From: Planktotalea sp.
GTDB lineage: Bacteria > Pseudomonadota > Alphaproteobacteria > Rhodobacterales > Rhodobacteraceae
Length of the DNA stretch: 64,000 nt
Assembly: GCF_018607995.1 (NCBI RefSeq)
Contig: NZ_JABBAL010000006.1
Coordinates: forward strand, 1 to 64,000
Direction: 5' to 3'
The translations under genes and the position numbers were made by a program. The notes below the pieces were generated by a model. It saw only the letters and a program-made list of their open reading frames with translations, was not told where the DNA came from and made no database searches. Numbering within the stretch: the first letter of the stretch is position 1; each line of letters begins with the position of its first letter. This document shows positions 27,103 through 35,530 of this stretch, piece by piece.

Positions 27103-28734
27103 TTAAAGCAGGATTGCGATGATGTTTGGCCAAATCAACAGCACGGATAGAGCCATCAATTGAATACCGATAAAGGGCAAGAACCCCTTAAAGATATCGG
27201 TGAGACTGATGTGAGGCGGTGCTACCGACTTCAGGTAGAATGCGGCAGGTCCGAAGGGCGGTGACAGGAAACTGACCTGCATGTTCATACAGAAAACCAC
27301 CCCGAACCAGACCGCGACATGGTTTGGTTGCAGCTCTCCAATAAAGCCGATTTCGTCGATGGGTAGGCGTAACACGATAGGCAGGAAAACAGGGATAATA
27401 AGCAACACGATACCGACCCAATCCATGAACGCGCCCATAAACAAAAGGATCAACATCATCATCAAAATGATCGCCATGGTTGGTAGATCCTTCCCAACGA
27501 TCAAATCAGCCACATACTGCGGACCGCCTGCGATGGTGTATGCGCCAGCGAGGGCAGCTGCGCCGATTGTCACCCAGATGATCGTGCCTGTGGATTTCAA
27601 AGTGCGCATGAGGCTGTCCCAGACCAGCTCGAAAGACCCTTCACCGCGCAGAATTGCGATAACGAGAACCGCGAATGCGCCCATGCCAGCGGCCTCGGTA
27701 ATGCCTGTGATGCCGCCATAGATGGAGCCGAGAACAACCCCGATCACGACCATCGGCGCAACGAGGCCCTTGCCCATGTCCCATCCAATCTTGGAGCGCT
27801 CTTTGCCGAACACGAAATAGATTAGGAAAAGCGAGATTGCGACAATGCCCGCGAGCCATGGAATATGCGACATTGTGCCAAGACGCGCCACATCGCCGCC
27901 GCTCTCAATCGCGGCTGCATTCGAGCCAGAAAGCTCAAAGAACGACGCGCGAATGAACAAGGCAGTGGCAAAACCACCCACAACGATAGCCATGAACGCA
28001 CCGAACAGTTTACGCTTTTCAACAGGCTCGGGATCGTTTGGATCAGGCTCTGGCAACGGCGCGTCTTCAGGGCGCAGTTGCGTGCGCACGATGATGTAGA
28101 GGATGATCATCGAGGCGAGCATGAAACCCGGAACAAAGGCAGCCGTGAACAGCGCTTTAATAGAGGTTTCTGTGATCAGGCCATAAATGATCAAAACAAT
28201 CGACGGCGGAATCATCGTGCCAAGCGAACCAGACGCACAGATCACACCAATAGCGAGGTTTTGATTATACCCAAGCCGCAACATCTGCGGCAGCGCGATT
28301 AACCCCAGTAAAACGACTTCACCGCCAATAATGCCAGACATTGCCGCCATGATAACGGCCATGATCGATGTGACAATCGCGATGCCACCACGCGTGCGCG
28401 ATAGCCAAACGTTCAGCGAGGAATACATGTCTTTGGCGATGCCAGAACGTTCCAACAGTGACGCCATAAAGATGAACAGCGGCACTGATATGAGCACGTA
28501 ATCGGTTAATAACCCGTATATTTTTTGAGCAAGGATATAGAGCGCCCCGGTCCCCGGCCGACTGGTGAGCATTCCGTCTCCAAAGGTCATCGGGTTCAAG
28601 AGCAACGCAGGCTCAAACTTCATCACCAATACCAGCACAGCAAGTGCTGCAGAGGCAAGTCCAAGCGGCATACCGATAGCCAACAGTCCGATCAGCGCGA
28701 GCATCAGGACCAGCGAAATTGTTCCAATATCCAT
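27103..28734 (-). CDS. TRAP transporter large membrane subunit (DctM-like)
   Basis: A 543-residue multi-spanning protein of the TRAP large subunit (IT superfamily), the Na+-driven channel component. It is about 110 residues longer than classic DctM (about 430). The extra sequence lies in the middle (about 225-345): a charged loop rich in Asp/Glu/Pro followed by additional hydrophobic helices. Conserved segments include SGIIGGEVVLLGLIALPQM and CASGSLGTMIPPS. Its ATG shares one base with the dctQ TGA. Confidence 0.9.
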   Translation of the reverse strand: MDIGTISLVLMLALIGLLAIGMPLGLASAALAVLVLVMKFEPALLLNPMTFGDGMLTSRPGTGALYILAQKIYGLLTDYVLISVPLFIFMASLLERSGIAKDMYSSLNVWLSRTRGGIAIVTSIMAVIMAAMSGIIGGEVVLLGLIALPQMLRLGYNQNLAIGVICASGSLGTMIPPSIVLIIYGLITETSIKALFTAAFVPGFMLASMIILYIIVRTQLRPEDAPLPEPDPNDPEPVEKRKLFGAFMAIVVGGFATALFIRASFFELSGSNAAAIESGGDVARLGTMSHIPWLAGIVAISLFLIYFVFGKERSKIGWDMGKGLVAPMVVIGVVLGSIYGGITGITEAAGMGAFAVLVIAILRGEGSFELVWDSLMRTLKSTGTIIWVTIGAAALAGAYTIAGGPQYVADLIVGKDLPTMAIILMMMLILLFMGAFMDWVGIVLLIIPVFLPIVLRLPIDEIGFIGELQPNHVAVWFGVVFCMNMQVSFLSPPFGPAAFYLKSVAPPHISLTDIFKGFLPFIGIQLMALSVLLIWPNIIAILL

Positions 28735-29576
28735 CAGTCTTGCCCCACTGCTTTTCGTAGCATTTCGATTTCGTCTTCATCCGGTTCGTCAGTGTGAATT
28801 ACCGGCTCTTTATTCCAATCCGCGATCAGGTTCAGCACTGCTTGGATCGCCACTAGTGTGATCACGATCAACACCATCGGCTGTAAGGTCGCGGGGATAG
28901 GCGGGTTAAAGGCAGAGCCATAAAGCTCCCATTTATATAGCTTGTTGACAAAGACCTGCTTGTAACTGCCGTAAACGAGGAAAAAGGCGAACATCACAAT
29001 CAGCAGTGTTGAGATCGTGTCGAACACCTTTTGAAGCCAGCGCGGCACCGCATCATAAAGCAAGAAAATGCGGATATGGCTGCGTTGCTGCATCGCGTAG
29101 AAGCCGGATGTGAGGAAAACGAAGCTCGCAAACCACAGCGTCATTTCATTAGCCCATTCCGTCGGCTTTTCAACGATGTAGCGCATGAAGACTTCGTAGA
29201 GCATCACGATCGTCATCACCGCGATCATCATCATGGTCACACGACCAATGAAAAGTGCCGCACGGTCAATGCTACTCGCGCCCTCATACTCGATGCCTGC
29301 TGCTTTGACGTTGCGCGCGCCGACAACGGCAAGGATGGGCGACAGAATCAGGGCTGTCATATCGATGACGTCAATATGACCGCCAAAGATGCCACCCAAG
29401 TTTGGCGTAATGTCCGCCTTTTTGTAGATCGCCTCGACCTGACCGCGCAGCGAGTCTGATGTGTAGGAAATCCAATCGAGCATAAAAGCTGGCATGTGCC
29501 AGACCAGCCAACTCATGACCCCGACAAAGGCCAGTGGTATCAGCCATTCGATTAGCCCACCTGTTCTCTTTTGCAT
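28734..29576 (-). CDS. TRAP transporter small membrane subunit (DctQ-like), N-terminally extended
   Basis: A 280-residue small TRAP subunit. The canonical four-helix DctQ region is residues about 105-255 and contains MRYIVEKPTEWANEMTLW. The N-terminal 100 residues add hydrophobic segments (about 8-35 and 72-90) and a linker; family members are usually 160-190 residues. It lies 18 bp after the cycloisomerase-like gene and is coupled to dctM by TGATG. Confidence 0.85.
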   Translation of the reverse strand: MQKRTGGLIEWLIPLAFVGVMSWLVWHMPAFMLDWISYTSDSLRGQVEAIYKKADITPNLGGIFGGHIDVIDMTALILSPILAVVGARNVKAAGIEYEGASSIDRAALFIGRVTMMMIAVMTIVMLYEVFMRYIVEKPTEWANEMTLWFASFVFLTSGFYAMQQRSHIRIFLLYDAVPRWLQKVFDTISTLLIVMFAFFLVYGSYKQVFVNKLYKWELYGSAFNPPIPATLQPMVLIVITLVAIQAVLNLIADWNKEPVIHTDEPDEDEIEMLRKAVGQD

Positions 29577-29594
29577 CTGAGATCCCCTTTGTCG

Positions 29595-30764
29595 CTATGC
29601 GGCAATGCTGTAGTGTTCAATGAAATCGCGATCCGGCTCGACACCGATACCTACCCCTTGAGGAATGGCGACGCGGCCTGCGTTCGCTTTGACTTGACCT
29701 TGGATATCCAAGGGTTCAGCCAGCAAATTATCGCGAAATTTGTTATCCGTAGTATCGAATTCGAGCATCGGCTCCCACGGATGAAGCCCGCCCGGTAGCG
29801 GCGGCATCGCCGCGAGGAGTTGCAGGTTTGTTGCAACCGCGATCGCGCTGCCCCAGACATGATTAATCACGGGCGTGAAGTGCGCATGGCACAGGGCCAA
29901 CACGCGCAGATATTCAGAGACGCCACCCAGCGCGCAAACTTCGGGTTGCGCGATATCAAGCCCTCGGTTTTCCAAAATGTTGCGCCAACCCCAGCGATTA
30001 AACTCCGCCTCTCCGCCAGAAATATTGACCCGCAAGCCAGCGCGCAATTCGCGGTACCCATCAAGATCCTCTGGCGCGATGGGTTCTTCGAACCAATAGG
30101 CATCCAGTTCTTCCAGGGCGCGGCCAACATAGAACGCATCGGACGTAGTGTAACAGTGGTTCGCATCCACCATGAATTTGAAATCATCGCCAACGCCGCG
30201 CCTTACGGCTTCGCAGAGTTTGACATCAGGTTTGGGACCAAAGCCGACCTTCATTTTTGTCGCCGTAAATCCCATAGCTTTGATTGCTGCGGCCTCGTCC
30301 TCGAACCGCTTCGCCAAATCATCGACAGGTTCATCGCGCAACATCATACCGTAGCCATAACAATGCACGCTCTCGCGATGCGCGCCGCCAATCAGCTTGT
30401 GCAGCGGCAAACCCGCGATCTTGCCCGCAATGTCCCACAGCGCAATGTCCACGCCCGAGAGGGACTGCATCGGCATGCCCTTTTGTCCATGATCTCGCAG
30501 AAGGTTGTAGACCTTGTGCCAAATCACGTCGCGATCAATCGGATCCATCCCCAAGGCCATCGGCTGGATGACCTTTTCAACAATCGCTTTGTTAGCTATC
30601 GCCACATTGCCGGGACCGAAGCACTCGCCCCAACCGGTAATGCCCTCATTCGTTTGCACCTCGACCAGATGGGCCGAACGCTTGTCATAATATTGCTGCG
30701 AATAACCAAGAACCTCGGGCATATCGTAGTGCAATACATGAGAGATGATGCGGGTGATTTTCAT
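29595..30764 (-). CDS. Enolase-superfamily enzyme, D-galactarolactone cycloisomerase-like
   Basis: A 389-residue MR/MLE-type enzyme that closely resembles the Agrobacterium galactarolactone cycloisomerase (Gci) in several blocks: GWGECFGPGN, LSGVDIALWDI and the C-terminal EPMLEFDTTDN. The catalytic set is K170/K172 (TKMKVG), D200 and N202 (DANHCY), E226, E252 and H302 (NHVWGS). Gci opens a galactaro-lactone to a 2-keto-3-deoxy product; a related sugar-acid dehydratase is possible. It sits between dctP and dctQ, so it probably acts on the TRAP substrate. Confidence 0.82.
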   Translation of the reverse strand: MKITRIISHVLHYDMPEVLGYSQQYYDKRSAHLVEVQTNEGITGWGECFGPGNVAIANKAIVEKVIQPMALGMDPIDRDVIWHKVYNLLRDHGQKGMPMQSLSGVDIALWDIAGKIAGLPLHKLIGGAHRESVHCYGYGMMLRDEPVDDLAKRFEDEAAAIKAMGFTATKMKVGFGPKPDVKLCEAVRRGVGDDFKFMVDANHCYTTSDAFYVGRALEELDAYWFEEPIAPEDLDGYRELRAGLRVNISGGEAEFNRWGWRNILENRGLDIAQPEVCALGGVSEYLRVLALCHAHFTPVINHVWGSAIAVATNLQLLAAMPPLPGGLHPWEPMLEFDTTDNKFRDNLLAEPLDIQGQVKANAGRVAIPQGVGIGVEPDRDFIEHYSIAA

Positions 30765-30789
30765 CGGATGGAAGGTCCTAAGATAAGAA

Positions 30790-30819
30790 CGGCAAGGCCA
30801 TTAGAGAATAGCCTCGCCG
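30790..30819 (-). terminator. Intercistronic stem-loop after dctP
   Basis: On the minus strand CGGCGAGGC pairs with GCCTTGCCG (one mismatch) around a 12-nt loop, between dctP and the next gene. There is no long T-run. As after smoE, it probably lowers read-through and stabilises the binding-protein message. Confidence 0.55.
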
Positions 30820-30848
30820 AAGGTCGTTAAATCAACTTTAGATGTTGA

Positions 30849-31871
30849 TTATTCCATTGCACCAATGCCGCGCAGGAATTCCAAGTGGCTACCCAACAGT
30901 GCTTCTGCTTCTGGAGTTGTCGCAAAGTCTGTCCAAGCGGCTTGAACAGCATCGCGGTATTTCGCGGTCTCTTCTGCAGGCCACTCATACATGTTGACAC
31001 CTTCAGCAGCCAAGGTAACTGAATTTTTGGCGTTCTCAACTTCGTTGATGGACGTGTTCTTCAGTGCCAAGGCTTGCATGCCGACTTTCAAGATCGCTTG
31101 GTGGTGCGCTGGCATTGCGTCCCAAATGTCCTTGTTACACGCAAGGTGGTCAGCAGGCATTGAGTGGAAGCCAGGGTAGTTTGTGTGCTTGGCAATGTCA
31201 TACAGTCCAAGACCGATGTTGTTAGTCAAGTTTGCAGCGTCCGCACCGTCGATGATACCTGTTTCAAGCGCTGTAAAGATTTCGTTGAAATCCATAACGA
31301 TTGGCGATGCACCAAGGTTTTTGAAGATGTTTGTGATCATGCCTGGAGGTGAACGGAACTTCCAGTTTTTGAAATCTTCAACACCACGAATAGGCGCAGT
31401 AGACGCGAGCGATTCAGGACCAGGGATCCACCAGCCAACAAATTCCATGCCATATGGGTTGTACAGATCGTTCAACGCTTTGTAGCCGTCACCGTGTAGC
31501 AACCAAGACATTTGCTGGTAGGGGTTTGCATAACCACCGTTCAAATCGCCCGCAAATTGGAACGCAGGGTTTTTACCGGTTTGATAAGCACCACCCGTCA
31601 TGTCGCAATCAAGAATACCTGTCGCCGCCGCGTCGAATGTTTCAACAGATTTCACAACGGAAGAACTGTAGAACATTTCGATAGCGATTTCACCGTTGGA
31701 CATAGCTGTGACGTCTTCGATGAAGCTCGCCGCCATCTTGCCGGAAAGGGTCTCAGGCGAGAAGTGTGTTTGGATACGCAGCTTTGTTGTCGCATGACCG
31801 TCAGCTACTGCAGATGTCGCAGCCAATGCCGCAACAACAGCGATAGACGCTACTGTTTTCATTAATTTCAT
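30849..31871 (-). CDS. TRAP transporter periplasmic substrate-binding protein (DctP family)
   Basis: A 340-residue DctP-type receptor with a Sec signal peptide cleaved near SAVADGHA (residue 24). The conserved arginine region is KFRSPPGM, near residue 171, which binds the substrate carboxylate, so an acidic sugar is expected. It is the first gene of an 11-gene minus-strand operon that runs to kdgK. The upstream 190 bp contain a GntR-type operator and the divergent regulator gene. Confidence 0.92.
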   Translation of the reverse strand: MKLMKTVASIAVVAALAATSAVADGHATTKLRIQTHFSPETLSGKMAASFIEDVTAMSNGEIAIEMFYSSSVVKSVETFDAAATGILDCDMTGGAYQTGKNPAFQFAGDLNGGYANPYQQMSWLLHGDGYKALNDLYNPYGMEFVGWWIPGPESLASTAPIRGVEDFKNWKFRSPPGMITNIFKNLGASPIVMDFNEIFTALETGIIDGADAANLTNNIGLGLYDIAKHTNYPGFHSMPADHLACNKDIWDAMPAHHQAILKVGMQALALKNTSINEVENAKNSVTLAAEGVNMYEWPAEETAKYRDAVQAAWTDFATTPEAEALLGSHLEFLRGIGAME

Positions 31872-32002
31872 TGTGTCCTCCCAGACGTTGAGCGTGTGAT
31901 CGGGGCAGTAAACCGCACCATTTGGATAACGCTAGGGGAACGTTAGGCGAGCAAATCGCATTCAACAAGAAAAAAGTGGAATTTTCGGTAATTTCGAGAT
32001 TA

Positions 32003-32015
32003 TGGTATTATATCA
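32003..32015. promoter_or_regulatory. Candidate GntR (FCD) operator between dctP and its regulator
   Basis: TGGTATTATATCA is a near-perfect palindrome (TGRTATWATAYCA) of the kind bound by FCD-subfamily GntR proteins. It lies 47 bp before the proposed regulator ATG 32063 and 131 bp upstream of dctP. A second inverted repeat, TAACG-N9-CGTTA, is at 31927-31945. Confidence 0.5.
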
Positions 32016-32062
32016 AAATTCACCACCGTATTGAGGCGTTAATAGCGCGAAAGACTTCACAC

Positions 32063-32713
32063 ATGACTACCAACATAGATATTTTCGATACCTTGCAAGA
32101 CCGCCTTGTTTCAAACGAATTTGAACATGGAGCTAAACTGCGCGCGGAGGTTTTGCGCAGTGAATTCAGATGTTCGGCAAGCACGTTGCGCGAAGTGCTA
32201 TTTCGGCTTTCCACATTTGGCCTGGTTGATTTCCAAGAACAACGCGGGTTTCGGGTTCCCAAACGCTCACCCGAAAAGCAGATCGAGTTAACTCATTTGC
32301 GTGTCCTTTTAGAATGCGAAGGAACCGTGCTTTCCATTCGCCAAGGCGGTGTTGCATGGGAGTCCCGCCTCGCTGCGGCGCATCACAAATTAAGTCACAT
32401 CGAAAAACGCATACATTCCTCAAATGATCAAAGCGATTTGATTGCCATCTGGTTCAGCGCAGAAAAAGAATTTCATCAGACACTCATTTCGGCCTGCGGG
32501 TCTGAAACCTTGAAGCAGACACACAACCGGATTTACGCTCAGTTTCGACAACAACTGATGAAAGCCGATCGCAAGTTCAACTTTATCTCCGAGAACATTC
32601 GCCATCACGCAGATATCCTCGACGCGGCGCTGGCCGCAGATGAAGCGTTAACGCGCAAGCGCATCCATGATCATCTTGCGCGCCATCTTACAGGAGAAAC
32701 GCTAGAGGCTTAG
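32063..32713 (+). CDS. GntR-family (FCD subfamily) transcriptional regulator
   Basis: About 216 residues from ATG 32063 (MTTNIDIFDTLQDRLVSNEF). The ORF track adds 47 residues that do not look like protein and cover the operator region. The winged HTH is at residues 25-70 (EVLRSEFRCSASTLREVLFRL). The C-terminal FCD ligand domain includes EKEFHQTLISACGS and the metal/ligand histidines of ISENIRHHADILDA. Divergent from the TRAP operon, it is the probable repressor relieved by a sugar-acid intermediate. It overlaps convergent denD by 4 bp. Confidence 0.87.
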   Translation: MTTNIDIFDTLQDRLVSNEFEHGAKLRAEVLRSEFRCSASTLREVLFRLSTFGLVDFQEQRGFRVPKRSPEKQIELTHLRVLLECEGTVLSIRQGGVAWESRLAAAHHKLSHIEKRIHSSNDQSDLIAIWFSAEKEFHQTLISACGSETLKQTHNRIYAQFRQQLMKADRKFNFISENIRHHADILDAALAADEALTRKRIHDHLARHLTGETLEA

Positions 32714-33675
32714 CGCTTCAAATCATCTTCAATATATGCGGCAATAATTTCGTCGAAACTCGCTTCTGACGTGAAACCAAGCTTGATCGCACGCTCAGGG
32801 GCAAAATTGCGCGGCCAACCTTTGACCATCCCGATGATCGCCTCATCCGGAACGGGTTTGATCAGATCGACTGCTTCCTGCCCTGCCGCGCGACGCAGCG
32901 CTTCGATTTGTTCTTCTACGGTGCAGCTATATCCCGGCAAATTCAGCGCGCGACGCCCGTCCAGCTTGTCCGTATCCAGCAAGCCCGCATGCGTCAAAAA
33001 CCCTGCCGCAGAACGTGGGCTTGCGTGCCAATGTCGCACAGTGTCTGCCACGGGCAAAATCGCCTCAATCCCATTCAAAGGTTCACGGATGATTCCAGAG
33101 AAGAACGACGACGCCGCTTTATTGGCTTTGCCCGGACGAACGCAGATTGTTGGCAGGCGCAGTGAAACACCATCCATGAACCCTTTGCGCGAAAAGTCAG
33201 TGAGCATCAATTCGCAAGCCGCTTTTTGCGCGCCGTAGCTGGTTTGCGGGGCAGAGAGGAATTCATCATCGATTTTGTCGGGATACGGCCCGCCAAAGAC
33301 CGCAATAGACGAGGTGAACACGACACGTGGGACATAGCTGCCACCAGACACATCATGCTGATCCTTCAAAGCATTGAGCAAATACCACATTGGCATCATG
33401 TTTACATCCCAACCCAGCTCAAATTCTTGCTCTGCTTGTCCCGAAACGATGGAGGCCAGTTGGAAAATATAGTCAGGCTTATTTGCCACGAGTTTCGCAG
33501 CGAGCGTTGGGTCTGCGATGTTGCCTGTGATCGCCTTGAGACCCAAATCGCCAACCGGAAAAGCGCGATCAAACAGAGTGATTTCCGCTGCGCCAAAGGT
33601 GTTCTCTCGGATGATCTTTTGCGCCAATTTTTGGCCGATCATTCCGCCGCCGCCTAGGATGAGGATTTTTTTCAT
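32710..33675 (-). CDS. denD: D-erythronate dehydrogenase-like NAD-dependent epimerase/dehydratase family protein
   Basis: A 321-residue extended SDR with GGGGMIGQKLA (8-18), the catalytic YGAQKAACE motif near residue 144, and the family blocks SSIAVFGGPYP and SLRLPTICVRPGKANKAASSFFSGIIREPL. These match DenD, which oxidises D-erythronate to 2-oxo-tetronate. The start overlaps the upstream dehydrogenase stop as ATGA. The genes for the later steps, tetronate kinase (OtnK) and aldolase (OtnC), are not in the window. Confidence 0.83.
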   Translation of the reverse strand: MKKILILGGGGMIGQKLAQKIIRENTFGAAEITLFDRAFPVGDLGLKAITGNIADPTLAAKLVANKPDYIFQLASIVSGQAEQEFELGWDVNMMPMWYLLNALKDQHDVSGGSYVPRVVFTSSIAVFGGPYPDKIDDEFLSAPQTSYGAQKAACELMLTDFSRKGFMDGVSLRLPTICVRPGKANKAASSFFSGIIREPLNGIEAILPVADTVRHWHASPRSAAGFLTHAGLLDTDKLDGRRALNLPGYSCTVEEQIEALRRAAGQEAVDLIKPVPDEAIIGMVKGWPRNFAPERAIKLGFTSEASFDEIIAAYIEDDLKR

Positions 33676-34559
33676 GTCAGGTCATTCCGCTTCTTGAGTT
33701 CTAAATAGAGGCCCGAGTGATCAAGTTCCGCACCGTCCATATCTTCGCAAAGATAGGCGAACCGATCGCGCACGTCTTGGGTTGCAGGCAAGGTAAGGCC
33801 ATGCGTCGCCGCTTCTGCGAGCGTGTTATCAAGGTCTTTCAGTTGAAACCGCGACAATCCACCGGGTTCAAAATCCCCCTCTGACATCCGTGCACCATGT
33901 TGTTGCAAGATGATGCTATCCGCAAACCCGCCCTTGAGTGCTGCGCGCAAGGCCGCTGGATCCGCGCCACCTTTCTCAGCGAGCAACGTCGCCTCAGCGA
34001 CTGCTGAGATTGTGACCGCAACGATTGTTTGATTGGCCAGTTTGCACAGCTGCCCAGCGCCAGAAGGACCAACGCGAACCGGACGTCCCATCGCCTGCAG
34101 AACAGGCACTACTGCGTCGAACGTCGTTTGATCGCCCCCCGCCATAATCGCAAGGCTGGCTTCCTCAGCGCCCTTTGTGCCTCCCGAAACGGGTGCATCA
34201 AGATGGGCCACTTCAAGCGTGGCAAGATCGCTTGATTGCGCGCGCGCGTGTTCTGGTTTGGCGCTCGACATATCGATCCAGATCATGCCTCTGCTCAGGT
34301 TCGCGCGAAAATTCGCATCCTCCAGCAGTGCTTGGGTCGCGTATCCGTCTGAGAGCATCGTGATGATGATCTCTGCGCCTTCGATTGCCTCAGCCGACGT
34401 CCTCGTCGTTTTCGCACCCTCGTCAACCAATGGAGCTGCACGCTCAGGGCTGCGGTTCCACACCGTCAGATCATGCCCAGCCACCATAAGATTTCGCGAC
34501 ATTGGCAGGCCCATCAGACCTGTGCCCAGGAGTGTAATTTTGCGCTGTTGGCTCTTCAT
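33672..34559 (-). CDS. Beta-hydroxyacid dehydrogenase (L-threonate dehydrogenase / tartronate-semialdehyde reductase-like)
   Basis: About 295 residues from ATG 34559 (MKSQQRKITLLGTGLMG); the track start adds nine residues. The motifs are GTGLMGLPM, the substrate-binding DAPVSGGTKGAEE (about 121) and catalytic lysine in GAGQLCKLANQ (about 174). Coupling to denD suggests LtnD-type L-threonate oxidation, making the pair a C4 sugar-acid module. Tartronate-semialdehyde reductase is the alternative. Confidence 0.8.
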   Translation of the reverse strand: MKSQQRKITLLGTGLMGLPMSRNLMVAGHDLTVWNRSPERAAPLVDEGAKTTRTSAEAIEGAEIIITMLSDGYATQALLEDANFRANLSRGMIWIDMSSAKPEHARAQSSDLATLEVAHLDAPVSGGTKGAEEASLAIMAGGDQTTFDAVVPVLQAMGRPVRVGPSGAGQLCKLANQTIVAVTISAVAEATLLAEKGGADPAALRAALKGGFADSIILQQHGARMSEGDFEPGGLSRFQLKDLDNTLAEAATHGLTLPATQDVRDRFAYLCEDMDGAELDHSGLYLELKKRNDLT

Positions 34560-34734
34560 GCGGGACCTTTCCTGTGCCACCCCCAAATCGGGGAATGGTC
34601 AAATCAAAAACTCTGACATACGCTAACGATCAAATGCAAAAGGGCCAGATTGCTTGGCCAAGAAAGATCAATGTCGCGCAAATTAGTCTACCTCTGAAAA
34701 GGCACTTCGCGCTGAGAAGAAAGAAAAATACAAT

Positions 34735-35493
34735 ATGGGACAAAGACTTAAGGGGAAACGCGCGCTGATAACAGCCGCTGCGCAAGGCATCGGTCGTGCA
34801 AGTGCTATTGCTATGGCACGCGAGGGTGCGCAGGTGTTTGCGACGGATGTGAACATGGATGCGCTTGGCACGATTCGGGGCACGAATCTCGAAAATATCG
34901 AGATCTTCGAACTTAACGCGATGGAGTCTGAAAGCGTAAGCGAGGGTGTCGCACGGGCAAATCCCGACATCCTCTTTAACTGTGCAGGCTTCGTTCACAG
35001 CGGATCAATTCTGGATGCCCAAGAAGACGAATTCGAGTTCGCGATAGACCTCAATGTGCGTTCCATGATGCGGACAATCAAAGCCGCCCTGCCCGGAATG
35101 TTAGAGCGGGGCACAGGCTCGATCATCAACATGTCCTCGGCGGCGGGCTCTGTTATCGGCGCGCCCAACCGCTTCATCTATGGCACGAGCAAAGCCGCTG
35201 TTGTCGGCCTGACGAAATCCGTGGCCGCTGACTTTGTCGACAAAGGCGTGCGTTGCAATTGTATTTGCCCCGGAACCGTTGAAAGCCCCAGTTGGCATGA
35301 CCGAGTGACAGCGCTTGGTGAAGAGCTTGGCAGCCGCGACGCGGCACTGGCGCAATTCGTGGCGCGCCAACCGATGGGCCGTGTCGCCACCGCTGAAGAA
35401 ATCGCCGCCCTTGTGGTTTACCTAGCCAGTGACGAAAGCGCCTTCACGACGGGGCATCCGCATGTCATTGATGGCGGCTGGTCAGGTCAGTAA
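34735..35493 (+). CDS. SDR dehydrogenase, probable 2-keto-3-deoxy-L-fuconate (or rhamnonate) 4-dehydrogenase
   Basis: A 252-residue classical SDR: TAAAQGIG cofactor loop (13-20), NCAG, and catalytic S-Y-K with Y and K in YGTSKAAV (about 146). The CICPGTVESPSW block is typical of the group that includes 2-keto-3-deoxy-L-fuconate dehydrogenase and human BDH2. The next gene is an FAH-family hydrolase, as in the non-phosphorylative L-fucose and L-rhamnose routes where the diketo acid is cleaved to pyruvate and lactate. A palindrome CTTGGCCAAG (34653-34662) lies upstream. Confidence 0.78.
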   Translation: MGQRLKGKRALITAAAQGIGRASAIAMAREGAQVFATDVNMDALGTIRGTNLENIEIFELNAMESESVSEGVARANPDILFNCAGFVHSGSILDAQEDEFEFAIDLNVRSMMRTIKAALPGMLERGTGSIINMSSAAGSVIGAPNRFIYGTSKAAVVGLTKSVAADFVDKGVRCNCICPGTVESPSWHDRVTALGEELGSRDAALAQFVARQPMGRVATAEEIAALVVYLASDESAFTTGHPHVIDGGWSGQ

Positions 35494-35530
35494 CCCCCTA
35501 CTTCCAAAAACGTAAACTCTAGGAATTGAT

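Noticed and set aside
29820-30830. 336-residue plus-strand ORF opposite the cycloisomerase-like gene
   Set aside because: The minus-strand gene has full enolase-superfamily motifs; the plus-strand product has none.
31922-32062. N-terminal 47 codons of the GntR ORF
   Set aside because: They precede the conserved start of the family and contain operator-like repeats, so they are more likely promoter DNA.
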